Positions 7,006 to 14,371 of a stretch of DNA of 19,339 nt are shown here, in pieces; the stretch's first letter is position 1, and each line of letters begins with the position of its first letter. Origin of the DNA: Mucinivorans sp036654415. Its GTDB lineage: Bacteria; Bacteroidota; Bacteroidia; Bacteroidales; Rikenellaceae. The notes beneath the pieces are model-generated. The model saw only the letters and a program-made list of their open reading frames with translations. It searched no databases and was not told the DNA's origin. A program made the position numbers and the translations under genes. The stretch covers positions 1-19,339 of the forward strand of contig JAVVSB010000034.1 in assembly GCA_036654415.1 (NCBI GenBank), in the 5' to 3' direction.

Positions 7006-7527
7006 TTATTTGAGCCACCACCATAGAATATACCCTATGGCCGCTATGCAGATTATCACCGACAGGATGATGGCCAGTGTGGCAGCCCCTTTAATCTTAG
7101 GCTCTATCCTTGTTGAGGTAGTGGGGTAGGCCATTAGCGGGGTTAGCTCCATGGGGTTATCTGTGGCGGGGCAGAGTAGGGCTGAGAGTTGGTCATCCAA
7201 GCTTACAATCTCTGCGGTGGCAAGGTCCAGCACTCCCAACCCATCAATGGTGCAATAACCATCTTCCGATAGTGCCTGAATCAAGAAGCTTTCGTAGAGT
7301 TCGTTGGCTTGCTCCTCTGAGTATCCATTTTGTTGCTCCAACAGTTCTACGAACGACAGAGATGTAGAATCCTCAGCCGCGAAGCTTATCTGGCGATGAG
7401 GTGCGAAAAGCTTACTCCCCTCCAGTGATGCCGCCACCCTTTCGCACCTAAGAACACCCACTTGTGGCAACCACAGTGGTGATTCATTTTGTAGTAGGTA
7501 ACGGATAATTAGTATCTCGAGGTTCAT
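7006..7527 (-). CDS. HU/CCDC81-like N-terminal domain protein with C-terminal membrane anchor
   Basis: The protein has 173 residues. The N-terminal part (ILIIRYLLQNESPLWLPQVG at 5-24, ISFA at 47-50, YSEEQANELYESF at 69-81) resembles the bacterial HU-CCDC81 domain found at the start of Bacteroidota SPOR proteins. In place of the consensus VPGLGGF it has LPQVGVL. The end is one membrane segment (about 147-170) followed by WWWLK. There is no SPOR domain, which usually follows. I start it at the ATG at 7527, which overlaps the lgt stop as ATGA; the open frame continues to 7656 inside lgt but is not used. Function is unknown; a link between nucleoid or envelope structures is only speculation. Domain resemblance is by eye. 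Confidence 0.72.
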   Translation of the reverse strand: MNLEILIIRYLLQNESPLWLPQVGVLRCERVAASLEGSKLFAPHRQISFAAEDSTSLSFVELLEQQNGYSEEQANELYESFLIQALSEDGYCTIDGLGVLDLATAEIVSLDDQLSALLCPATDNPMELTPLMAYPTTSTRIEPKIKGAATLAIILSVIICIAAIGYILWWWLK

Positions 7528-8375
7528 TTTGCATGGCGTTTTTGTTGGCGAGTAGGGGCTTTGGGTTGCGGCATATTGGTGTATGGTTGAGCCGCGCGAC
7601 GCAGAGCCACCACTAGAATAACCACACCAGCTACCACAAATGGAATCGAAAGCCACTGCCCCATATTGAGTTTCATTGTTGTCTCAAAGGCCTCTTGTAC
7701 ATTTTTGATGCTTTCAATTAGGAACCTGGCCCCAAAGAGCCATATCAAAAAGACCCCGAACATCACACCTCTTTTATTTGAGACCTTGGTGCGCCAATAC
7801 AGTAGCATGAGCACCGCAAAGAGTAGGATATAGGCCAAAGCCTCATATATCTGAGTGGGGTGCATGGGCATGGTCTCATTTGCGCGGACAAATATAAAGC
7901 CCCATGGCATATCGGTTGCCGTGCCGTAAACTTCGGAGTTAATCAAGTTGCCTATTCGTATGCAGGCCCCGCCTATGGCTACCACTATGCCCACACGGTC
8001 CAAAAACCATATATATGGTGTCTTCCATTTGTGGCTAAAGAGCCATATACCAATGAGTAGGCCTATGGCAGCTCCGTGGCTGGCCATGCCACCGTTACGG
8101 ATAAAGAGTATCTCCCATGGGCGACTTAGATAGTAGGCTGGTTCGTAGAAGAGGCAGTGACCCAAGCGTGCTCCCAGCACTGTGGCCACGATACAGAAGG
8201 TAAAGGCCGACCCTGTAATCTCGGGGTCTAGACCCTCGTGTTTTACTATTTTGCCAAATATCCACAGACCCAAGGCGAAAGCCAAAGCCCACATCAGACC
8301 GTAAAAAGCAATGTCAAGGCCAAAAAGACTAAAGGCTACGGGGTCTACATCCCAAGTAATAAAAAGTAAATTCAT
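7524..8375 (-). CDS. lgt: Prolipoprotein diacylglyceryl transferase
   Basis: Lgt transfers diacylglycerol from phosphatidylglycerol to the lipobox cysteine of prelipoproteins, the first step of lipoprotein maturation in the inner membrane. The 283-residue length is normal and about seven membrane segments are visible. Key motifs are ASHGAAIG at 98-105 with the conserved His100, and the family signature GGACIRIGNLINSE at 135-148 with Arg140, then the MHPTQIYEAL region near 171-180. The C-terminus has a basic tail (RQQKRHAK). It follows rsmA with a 3-bp gap and overlaps the next gene by 4 bp, so it is within a four-gene operon. Confidence 0.96.
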   Translation of the reverse strand: MNLLFITWDVDPVAFSLFGLDIAFYGLMWALAFALGLWIFGKIVKHEGLDPEITGSAFTFCIVATVLGARLGHCLFYEPAYYLSRPWEILFIRNGGMASHGAAIGLLIGIWLFSHKWKTPYIWFLDRVGIVVAIGGACIRIGNLINSEVYGTATDMPWGFIFVRANETMPMHPTQIYEALAYILLFAVLMLLYWRTKVSNKRGVMFGVFLIWLFGARFLIESIKNVQEAFETTMKLNMGQWLSIPFVVAGVVILVVALRRAAQPYTNMPQPKAPTRQQKRHAK

Positions 8376-8378
8376 AAA

Positions 8379-9146
8379 TTAAAGTTGTTTTTCAATCCAG
8401 TTAGTTAGTTCTACAAATTGTGCCACCGATAGCCTCTCTGGGCGAAGCTCCATATATGGGTGGTTAGCCTGAGCTGGTAGCTCCGAGAATCCGCTACGGA
8501 GTGAGTTGCGAATGGTTTTGCGTCGCTGATTAAAGGTTGCCTTGATGACCCGTTTAAGTAATATTTCGTTGCAATCCAAGCTCATCACCTCGTTACGCTT
8601 AAGGCGTATCACGGCACTCTGCACCTTGGGTTGAGGCTCAAAATTCTCGGGCCCCACCTCAAAGAGGTACTCCGTGGTGTAGTAGGCCTGTAACAACACA
8701 CTTAGTATTCCGTACTCCTTACCCGTTGGGGTGGCGCATATTCTTCTTGCCACCTCTTTTTGGAGCATCCCCACTATTTGAGGCACGTGCTCTTTATGGT
8801 CGAGCACCTTAAAAAAAATCTGTGAGGATATATTATACGGAAAATTACCTATAATATTGACCCCTTCGGGAAAAATCTCATCCAGGGGTAGTTGCAAAAA
8901 GTCGCCATGAATAATGTTGAGTGATGGGTATCTCTCTCCTAGGTATTGGATACTCTCTCTGTCAATCTCCACCACGCGTAGATGGTCACTAATTAAGTAT
9001 TTGGTCAGCACCCCCATTCCAGGTCCCACCTCCAACACCTCTTGGCTACCACTGGGTACCAAACTGTGGGCTATACGGTGGGCTATCTCTTGGTTGCACA
9101 GGAAGTGTTGTCCTAGCTCTTTTTTTGCTTTTACTCTTTGAATCAT
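8379..9146 (-). CDS. rsmA: 16S rRNA dimethyladenosine transferase RsmA/KsgA
   Basis: RsmA dimethylates the two adjacent adenines of helix 45 of 16S rRNA (A1518/A1519 in E. coli) late in 30S assembly, using S-adenosylmethionine. The 255-residue protein shows KKELGQHFL at 8-16, the SAM-binding loop LEVGPGMG at 38-45, VVEIDRES at 58-65, GDFLQLPL at 81-88 and the catalytic NFPYNISSQ at 101-109. The length fits the family. The ATG at 9146 lies only four bases after a TATCTTTG -7 box, and there is no other start before the conserved region, so the mRNA may be leaderless. It is the first gene of the operon with lgt. Confidence 0.96.
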   Translation of the reverse strand: MIQRVKAKKELGQHFLCNQEIAHRIAHSLVPSGSQEVLEVGPGMGVLTKYLISDHLRVVEIDRESIQYLGERYPSLNIIHGDFLQLPLDEIFPEGVNIIGNFPYNISSQIFFKVLDHKEHVPQIVGMLQKEVARRICATPTGKEYGILSVLLQAYYTTEYLFEVGPENFEPQPKVQSAVIRLKRNEVMSLDCNEILLKRVIKATFNQRRKTIRNSLRSGFSELPAQANHPYMELRPERLSVAQFVELTNWIEKQL

Positions 9147-9150
9147 AGGA

Positions 9151-9158
9151 CAAAGATA
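9151..9158 (-). promoter_or_regulatory. -7 element of the rsmA-lgt operon promoter
   Basis: On the minus strand TATCTTTG (TAnnTTTG consensus) is followed by TCCT and the rsmA ATG. Transcription would start at or within a few bases of the start codon. The region 19 bp upstream is AT-rich but has no clear TTTG -33 box. Confidence 0.55.
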
Positions 9159-9187
9159 GGTTATAATTTTTAATTTTCTTAATTTCT

Positions 9188-9217
9188 TAATTCTGAATTA
9201 ACATTGGGGTAACATTG
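9188..9217 (+). promoter_or_regulatory. Putative Pho box (PhoB operator) upstream of pstS
   Basis: TAACATTG occurs at 9199-9206 and again at 9210-9217, an exact 8-base direct repeat with an 11-bp period (counting the base before, the first reads TTAACATTG). A weaker copy, TAATTCTG, sits one period further upstream at 9188-9195. Direct repeats spaced 11 bp, one helical turn, are how PhoB/PhoP-type regulators bind, and the TTAACA core resembles known Pho boxes. The repeats overlap the -33 region of the pstS promoter, the normal place for PhoB activation. Confidence 0.7.
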
Positions 9218-9231
9218 TGGCAGTACGTTTG
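9203..9231 (+). promoter_or_regulatory. pst-pho operon promoter
   Basis: The -7 element TACGTTTG is at 9224-9231. The nearest -33-like ATTG (9203-9206) is 17 bp away, shorter than the 19 bp seen at other promoters in the window; a second ATTG at 9214-9217 is too close. A poor -33 with an overlapping Pho box is what an activator-dependent promoter would look like. The leader is about 36 bases, A-rich, with no Shine-Dalgarno site. Confidence 0.6.
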
Positions 9232-9273
9232 CAGTGTAAAAAAGAGATAGAAAAACTTAAACCAAACTAAAAG

Positions 9274-10083
9274 ATGAAAAAGTTAATTTTGATGGCTTGC
9301 GTGGCCATGGCCACCTTAACGGTGGAAGCTCAGAAACTTAAAGGGTCAGACACTCTGCTGCCTTTGGCACAACAGGAGGCCGAGAATTATTTAAAAGCCA
9401 ATACAGGCAAGTCGGTTACTGTTACTGGTGGTGGTTCGGGCGTGGGTATTGCAGCCCTTATTGATGGTTCAACCCAAATAGCCATGAGTTCGCGTAAGAT
9501 GAAATTTGATGAAAAGCTAAAACTTCAACAGGCAGGCAAGAGCGTGGTCGAGAAAATTGTAGCTTGGGATGCTTTGGCTGTGGTGGTCAACCCCACTAAC
9601 AAGGTCTCGCAACTCACCCGCTCACAACTTGAGGGCATCTTTACTGGCAAAATCGTCAATTGGAAAGAGGTTGGTGGGGCAGACCTTAAAATCGTAGTCT
9701 ACTCCCGCGAGAGCAGCTCGGGCACCTATGAGTTTTTCAAGGAGTCGATTCTTAAAAACAAAAACTATATGAGTTCCATACTCTCCATGCCTGCCACAGG
9801 GGCCATTATTCAGAGTGTTAGTCAAACCCCTGGAGCTATCGGTTATGTGGGCCATGCTTATATCAACGATGATGTCAAAGCACTCAAGGTTAGCTACGAT
9901 GGCACGACTTTTGTGGAGCCCACCTATGCCAACGCCAAGAATAAAAGTTACCCTGTGGTGCGCCCTCTCTACTTTTACTATACCACTGCCGACCAGACAA
10001 AAATAAAGCCCTTTGTGGATTATGTACTCAGTGCTGCTGGGCAAAAGACAGTCAAGGAGGTTGGTTACATTGACGTACTATAA
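9274..10083 (+). CDS. pstS: Phosphate-binding protein PstS
   Basis: This 269-residue periplasmic protein captures inorganic phosphate and delivers it to the PstCAB transporter. A signal peptide (MKKLILMACVAMATLTVEAQ) is followed by KGSDTLLPL at 23-31, the first phosphate-binding loop. TGGGSGVGIAAL at 51-62 and SSRKM at 72-76 follow, then the second binding loop RESSSGTYEFF at 145-155. There is no usable lipobox: the only early cysteine, Cys9, is inside the hydrophobic core, so the protein is probably soluble in the periplasm. Length is typical of the short Bacteroidota form. Residues 101-196 have a clear homologous copy inside PstC. The gene is first in the Pho operon, under the predicted Pho box; pstC starts 9 bp after its stop. 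Confidence 0.95.
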   Translation: MKKLILMACVAMATLTVEAQKLKGSDTLLPLAQQEAENYLKANTGKSVTVTGGGSGVGIAALIDGSTQIAMSSRKMKFDEKLKLQQAGKSVVEKIVAWDALAVVVNPTNKVSQLTRSQLEGIFTGKIVNWKEVGGADLKIVVYSRESSSGTYEFFKESILKNKNYMSSILSMPATGAIIQSVSQTPGAIGYVGHAYINDDVKALKVSYDGTTFVEPTYANAKNKSYPVVRPLYFYYTTADQTKIKPFVDYVLSAAGQKTVKEVGYIDVL

Positions 10084-10092
10084 TCACTGATA

Positions 10093-11301
10093 ATGACACG
10101 TAGAAAACGTTTTTTCGAAACTATAGTCGAAAGGATATTGATGGCTAGCGGGGCAATGACCTCGCTCACCATCATTCTTATCGTCTTTTTCTTGTTCAAA
10201 GAGGGTTCTGGTCTGTTTCGTAGCCCCATTATCGAGCAGGGGTATGTCTTGGCGGTCAACGCTCAGAATCCCATTAATAGTCTCAAGCCCGAACAGATAA
10301 AAGAAATCTTTGATGCCCACTATACCAATTGGGTTCAGGTTGGGGGGGCGGATGAACCGATAGTGGTTTTTCGTCTAAGCGATTTGACATCCTACGTTAG
10401 TGAAGAGGAGCTAGGGCCTAATTTTGAACTCCTACCAACGGTTTTGTCTCAAATCGTGGCTGACCATCGCGGCATCATCGCCTTCTTCCCACGCGAATAT
10501 TTGGCTGGCGATTTCTCTGGAGGCAAGTTGCTCGATAACCAAGATATCACCTCTTCTGAATTTTTTGGTGGTCAAGAGTGGTTTCCCACCGCTCAACCAG
10601 CACCTCTTTTTGGGGTTCTGCCTCTTATCTTGGGTACACTCTTGGTCTCTTTGGCCGCCATCCTCTTTGCTCTACCTTTTGGCATGGCTTCGGCCATCTA
10701 TATGGCCGAGTTGAGCCATTCTCGTACACGGCAATTTCTTAAACCTATTATCGAACTCTTGGCTGGTATCCCTTCGGTGGTCTATGGTTTCTTTGGTTTG
10801 GTGGTTTTGGTGCCACTCATTCAACGTAGCTTTGGATTACCTGTTGGCGAGACGGCCCTCTGTGGGGCCATCATTTTGGCCATTATGGCTCTGCCCACCA
10901 TTATCACTGTGGCCGAGGATGCCATTCGTAATGTGCCGCGAGCCACCAAAGAGGCCTCCTTAGCTTTGGGGGCCAGCCACTGGCAGACTATCCGACGTGT
11001 GATTTTGCCATATTCTATTAGTGGTATTATGGCGGCCGTGGTTTTGGGTATTGGGCGTGCTGTGGGCGAGACTATGGCTGTGCTTATGGTTACAGGCAAT
11101 GCGGCCATCATGCCCACCACACTACTCGAACCTGTGCGCACTATTCCAGCCACCATTGCCGCTGAACTGGGGGAGGCACCCTCGGGTGGGGTTCACTACG
11201 AGGCTCTATTCATGTTGGGATGCATTCTGTTTCTCATAACCCTTGTCATCAGTATTAGCGTTGAGTTTATATCCTCCAAACAACCTAAAACACAAATGTA
11301 A
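10093..11301 (+). CDS. pstC: Phosphate ABC transporter permease PstC with a PstS-like loop
   Basis: PstC forms the phosphate channel with PstA. This version has 402 residues against about 320 in E. coli. The order is a basic N-terminus, membrane segment 1 (about 17-36), a long periplasmic loop (about 40-170), then the permease core from about 172. That core has the coupling helix EASLALGASHWQTIRRVILP at 287-306 and GRAVGETMAVLMV at 321-333. The extra length is the loop: residues 51-136 resemble PstS residues 101-196, including INSLKPEQIKEIF and TNWVQVGGAD. The PstS phosphate-binding SSSGT is replaced by DLTSY. Three bases separate it from pstA. Permease assignment is certain; the loop's role is unknown. 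Confidence 0.95.
   Translation: MTRRKRFFETIVERILMASGAMTSLTIILIVFFLFKEGSGLFRSPIIEQGYVLAVNAQNPINSLKPEQIKEIFDAHYTNWVQVGGADEPIVVFRLSDLTSYVSEEELGPNFELLPTVLSQIVADHRGIIAFFPREYLAGDFSGGKLLDNQDITSSEFFGGQEWFPTAQPAPLFGVLPLILGTLLVSLAAILFALPFGMASAIYMAELSHSRTRQFLKPIIELLAGIPSVVYGFFGLVVLVPLIQRSFGLPVGETALCGAIILAIMALPTIITVAEDAIRNVPRATKEASLALGASHWQTIRRVILPYSISGIMAAVVLGIGRAVGETMAVLMVTGNAAIMPTTLLEPVRTIPATIAAELGEAPSGGVHYEALFMLGCILFLITLVISISVEFISSKQPKTQM
10243..10500 (+). other. PstS-like domain fragment within pstC
   Basis: Codons 51-136 of pstC encode the segment homologous to PstS. PstS 101-150 and PstC 51-100 align without gaps with 17 identities, among them the run VGGAD and the NW pair before it. A second matching stretch, GIIAFFPREY in PstC (127-136), aligns with GAIGYVGHAY in PstS (187-196) after a deletion of about ten residues. 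The N-terminal half of the PstS fold, with the first ligand loop, has no counterpart. This appears to be one lobe or less of a binding-protein fold sitting on the periplasmic face. Confidence 0.85.
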
Positions 11302-11304
11302 GCG

Positions 11305-12165
11305 ATGAATAATCTGAAATCAAAAAAACTTTCACAGGGGATTGCCTTTTGGGCTTTTAGGCTTATGACGCTCTTTATTGTTGGTGTTCTGGTGTGGATA
11401 TTGGGCTTTTTAGTGGTCAAAGGTGTGGGGGTTATCAGCTGGGAGTTTCTCACCACAGGCCCCACCGACGGCATGACTGGTGGAGGAATTTTTCCAGCCA
11501 TTGTGGGTACACTCTGCTTGGTGGTAGGTTCCATGGTCTTTGCCTTCCCCATTGGTGTGATGAGTGGCATCTATATCAATGAATACGCCAGCAACAATTG
11601 GGTGGTCAAGTTTGTCCGTATTATGACCAACAACCTCTCAAGCATACCCTCCATTGTTTTTGGACTCTTTGGTATGGCTCTTTTTGTCAACTATTTGGAG
11701 TTTGGTGACTCTATTTTGGCTGGTTCGCTCACCTTGGGTCTCTTGGTGCTACCCATTGTTATTCGTACTACTGAAGAGGCACTCAAGGCTGTTGACATGA
11801 GCTATCGCACAGGCTCCATGGCTCTGGGGGCTACCAAGCTCCAGACCATCCACCGTGTAGTACTACCCATGGCTCTACCTAACATCATCACGGGGCTTAT
11901 CCTCTCTGTGGGGCGTGTTTCGGGCGAGACGGCCCCTATTTTGTTCACCGTGGCGGCATATTTCCTGCCTCACCTTCCAACCTCTATCTTCGACCAGGTG
12001 ATGGCCTTACCCTACCACCTCTATGTGTTGGCCACCAGTGGTACTGACATCAATGCTGCTAGGCCTATGGCCTATGGTACGGCTCTGGTGCTGATAGTAA
12101 TAGTGCTGTTTATTAATCTTTTAGCCAATATCCTACGTGGCTATTTCAACAAAAAATTAAGATGA
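11305..12165 (+). CDS. pstA: Phosphate ABC transporter permease PstA
   Basis: PstA is the second channel subunit of the high-affinity phosphate importer. The 286-residue protein has about six membrane segments and the PstA hallmarks: TGGGIFPAIVGTL at 58-70, SGIYINEYA at 88-96, NLSSIPSIVFGLFG at 111-124, and the coupling loop GSMALGATKLQTIHRVVLP at 171-189 that contacts PstB. GRVSGETAPILF follows soon after. The length is normal and, unlike PstC, there is no extra periplasmic domain. It starts 3 bp after pstC and its TGA overlaps the pstB ATG by 4 bp, so translation is probably coupled. Confidence 0.96.
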   Translation: MNNLKSKKLSQGIAFWAFRLMTLFIVGVLVWILGFLVVKGVGVISWEFLTTGPTDGMTGGGIFPAIVGTLCLVVGSMVFAFPIGVMSGIYINEYASNNWVVKFVRIMTNNLSSIPSIVFGLFGMALFVNYLEFGDSILAGSLTLGLLVLPIVIRTTEEALKAVDMSYRTGSMALGATKLQTIHRVVLPMALPNIITGLILSVGRVSGETAPILFTVAAYFLPHLPTSIFDQVMALPYHLYVLATSGTDINAARPMAYGTALVLIVIVLFINLLANILRGYFNKKLR

Positions 12166-12917
12166 GTACAATAATTGAAGCTCGGGATGTTAATTTCTAC
12201 TATGGTGATTTTCATGCCCTGAAAAATATTTCGATGGCTATCGAGAGTAACACTGTCACGGCCTTTATAGGCCCTTCTGGTTGCGGCAAATCTACCTTTT
12301 TACGCCTAATGAACCGTATGAACGATTTGATTGACCACACTCGTATGACGGGTGAACTCAGTGTCGAGGGGCGTAATATTTATGGTCGTGGCGTGGAGGT
12401 CGATGAACTTCGCTCACGTGTGGGGATGGTTTTCCAAAAGCCCAATCCCTTTCCTAAGTCCATTTTTGAAAATGTAGCCTATGGTTTGCGCGTGGCTGGC
12501 ATTCGCGACAAGGCTCTTATTGAGGCGCGTGTTGAGGAGTCTCTTCGTGGAGCAGCCCTTTGGGGAGAGGTTAAGGACAAACTTCGTAAGTCGGCCTTTG
12601 AACTCAGTGGTGGCCAACAGCAGCGGCTTTGTATCGCCCGCGCCATGGCCATCAAACCATCTATTGTTTTGATGGACGAGCCCGCCTCGGCTCTAGACCC
12701 CATCTCAACAGGTAAAATAGAGGAGTTGATTTTTGAGCTCAAAAAGAATTTCACTATCGTCATAGTCACCCATAATATGCAGCAGGCGGCTCGTGTTTCC
12801 GACCAGACAGCCTTTTTCTATTTGGGTGAGTTGATTGAGTATGACAACACTAAGGCTATGTTCCTTAATCCCCAGGTCGAGGCCACACAAAATTATATCA
12901 CTGGCCGCTTTGGTTGA
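12162..12917 (+). CDS. pstB: Phosphate ABC transporter ATP-binding protein PstB
   Basis: PstB hydrolyses ATP to drive phosphate import through PstC/PstA. The 251-residue protein is complete: Walker A GPSGCGKST at 37-45, RLMNRMNDL at 48-56 and VGMVFQKPNPFPKSI at 87-101 (the Q-loop region distinctive of PstB). The ABC signature LSGGQQQRLCIARA is at 148-161, Walker B VLMDEPASALDP at 169-180, and the H-loop in VIVTHNMQQAARVSD. It starts within the pstA stop (ATGA). Thirty-seven AT-rich bases separate it from phoU. Confidence 0.97.
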   Translation: MSTIIEARDVNFYYGDFHALKNISMAIESNTVTAFIGPSGCGKSTFLRLMNRMNDLIDHTRMTGELSVEGRNIYGRGVEVDELRSRVGMVFQKPNPFPKSIFENVAYGLRVAGIRDKALIEARVEESLRGAALWGEVKDKLRKSAFELSGGQQQRLCIARAMAIKPSIVLMDEPASALDPISTGKIEELIFELKKNFTIVIVTHNMQQAARVSDQTAFFYLGELIEYDNTKAMFLNPQVEATQNYITGRFG

Positions 12918-12954
12918 TGCTTTCCTAATACATTAATTTTAATTTTTATTACAT

Positions 12955-13623
12955 ATGAAACCTATTGAACAAGAGATAGCCCTATTGAAGGGGTACCACA
13001 GTCAGATGTGGGAGTTGGTGGAGCTCCAGGTGCGTAAAGCTTACAAGGCTTTAGAAAATTCTGACAAGGAGCTCTCCAAGGAGATTATCACGCGCGAGAA
13101 GATGGTCAATGCCCAGGAGTTGGTTGTAGACCACCATTGCGAAAATTTTATAGCCCTCTTTAATCCTGTGGCTGTGGATTTGCGCTTTGTGATTTCGCTA
13201 CTCAAAATCAACAATAACCTGGAGCGTATTGGTGATTTTGCCGAAAGTATTGCCCTTTTTGTGCAACGTAGCTCTTCTGAAGAGCCTCTTAAGGAGCTTT
13301 TCGAGCAGTTGGAGCTCCGTGCCATGATGGATACCACGCTGCGTATGCTCACCTCGGCACGCGCGGCCTTGGTGCGCGAAGATAGTGACATTGCCAGTTC
13401 TGTCTTGGGCATGGACGACACCATCGACCGTATCAATGCTCAGGCCGTGCCCATTATTGCCTCCTATATTGTGAGCCACCCCCAACAAGCCGAGCAGTTG
13501 TTACATCTATATGCTGTGATTCGTCGTATCGAGCGCATTGGTGACCGTACAAGTAATATTGCCGAGGATGTTGTTTTTTATGTTGATGCAAAAGAGTTAC
13601 GCCACAATCCAAAAAAATCGTAA
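12955..13623 (+). CDS. phoU: Phosphate signalling protein PhoU
   Basis: PhoU is a peripheral, metal-binding helical protein that links the Pst transporter to the PhoR kinase and represses the Pho response when phosphate is plentiful. The 222-residue protein has the two repeated three-helix halves. Each carries an E-R-I-G-D metal-binding motif: NNLERIGDFAESIA (ERIGD at 90-94) and RRIERIGDRTSNIAED (ERIGD at 193-197). DLRFVISLLKINN precedes the first. It ends in a stop TAA that is also the first three bases of a -7 box for phoB. Position between pstB and phoB is the classical one. Confidence 0.96.
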   Translation: MKPIEQEIALLKGYHSQMWELVELQVRKAYKALENSDKELSKEIITREKMVNAQELVVDHHCENFIALFNPVAVDLRFVISLLKINNNLERIGDFAESIALFVQRSSSEEPLKELFEQLELRAMMDTTLRMLTSARAALVREDSDIASSVLGMDDTIDRINAQAVPIIASYIVSHPQQAEQLLHLYAVIRRIERIGDRTSNIAEDVVFYVDAKELRHNPKKS

Positions 13624-13628
13624 CTTTG
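13621..13628 (+). promoter_or_regulatory. Possible internal -7 element for phoB
   Basis: TAACTTTG fits TAnnTTTG exactly; its TAA is the phoU stop codon. It is followed by ACCCT and the phoB ATG at 13634. The region 19 bp upstream has only TTAC (13597-13600), so the -33 element is weak. If used, it would give phoB a nearly leaderless transcript independent of the pst promoter. Confidence 0.45.
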
Positions 13629-13633
13629 ACCCT

Positions 13634-14311
13634 ATGAATTATAAAATACTTTTGGTGGACGATGAGGATGATATCCTTGAATTTATGGGCTACAACTTGC
13701 GCAAGCAGGGGTGGGAGGTCCTTGTGGCTCATGATGGCTGTCAGGCCGTCGCCATGGCCTTGGAGCACCATCCACACTTGGTATTGTTGGATGTTATGAT
13801 GCCTGTGATGGATGGTATGCAGACCTGTATAGAACTTCGTTCCAAGGATGAGCTGCGTGGCCTAAAAATCGCCATGCTTACCGCTCGTGGTGAGGATTAC
13901 TCTCAGATAGCAGGTTTTGATGCTGGTGCCGATGACTACATCACCAAGCCTATTCGCCCAGCGGTGTTGGTTAGTCGTATCAAGGCTCTGCTCAAAAGGT
14001 TTAATGCTGATACCCAGACGCCAGACACTGTTGCTACTATAAAGATAGATAGAGAACGTTATCTAGCCATCATCCGTGGGCAAGAGATTAGCCTTCCGCG
14101 TAAGGAGTTTGAGCTTTTAGCTCTTCTACTTTCACGCGAGGAGCGTGTCTTTTCGCGAGAGGAGATTTTTGATAAGGTGTGGGGCGATGATGTGGTGGTG
14201 GGCGAGCGCACAATAGATGTACACATCCGAAAATTGCGCGAGAAGATAGGGGCAGAACATATCCTTACCATCAAGGGCGTTGGTTATAAGTTTACCACCA
14301 AAGAGGGTTAA
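13634..14311 (+). CDS. phoB: Response regulator PhoB (OmpR family)
   Basis: The phosphate-starvation response regulator should bind the repeats upstream of pstS when phosphorylated. The 225-residue protein has a receiver domain (1-118) with acidic pocket Asp9-Asp10, phosphoacceptor Asp53 (LVLLDVMMP), switch Thr83 and Lys105 (DYITKP). A winged-helix DNA-binding domain follows (about 128-222) with LPRKEFELLALLLSR, VFSREEIFDKVWG, and the recognition helix ERTIDVHIRKLREKIG, ending IKGVGYKF. I chose the ATG at 13634 because MNYKILLVDDE is the family start; the frame opens at 13538 inside phoU. The PhoB name rests on its place next to phoU. Its likely kinase is not adjacent. Confidence 0.9.
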   Translation: MNYKILLVDDEDDILEFMGYNLRKQGWEVLVAHDGCQAVAMALEHHPHLVLLDVMMPVMDGMQTCIELRSKDELRGLKIAMLTARGEDYSQIAGFDAGADDYITKPIRPAVLVSRIKALLKRFNADTQTPDTVATIKIDRERYLAIIRGQEISLPRKEFELLALLLSREERVFSREEIFDKVWGDDVVVGERTIDVHIRKLREKIGAEHILTIKGVGYKFTTKEG

Positions 14312-14315
14312 CCGC

Positions 14316-14358
14316 ATAAAAAAGAGTCTCCCACGAAATAATTTCGTGGGAGACTCTT
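14316..14358 (-). terminator. Strong hairpin terminator between phoB and the EF-G paralog gene
   Basis: An 18-bp perfect inverted repeat, arms 14322-14339 and 14341-14358 around a single central base, lies between the convergent genes. On the minus strand it is followed by a run of six T (complement of 14318-14323), making it a standard intrinsic terminator for the EF-G paralog. On the plus strand there is no T-run after it, so termination of phoB from the same hairpin is less certain. Confidence 0.88.
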
Positions 14359-14371
14359 ATCTTAGGGGTAA

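Noticed and set aside
9274..9336. Lipobox in PstS (LMAC at residues 6-9)
   Set aside because: The cysteine is too close to the N-terminus and inside the hydrophobic core. A type I cleavage site after VEA fits better, so PstS is called as a soluble periplasmic protein.
13538..13633. Upstream start for phoB at 13538
   Set aside because: It would add 32 residues inside phoU, while MNYKILLVDDE at 13634 is the normal response-regulator start.
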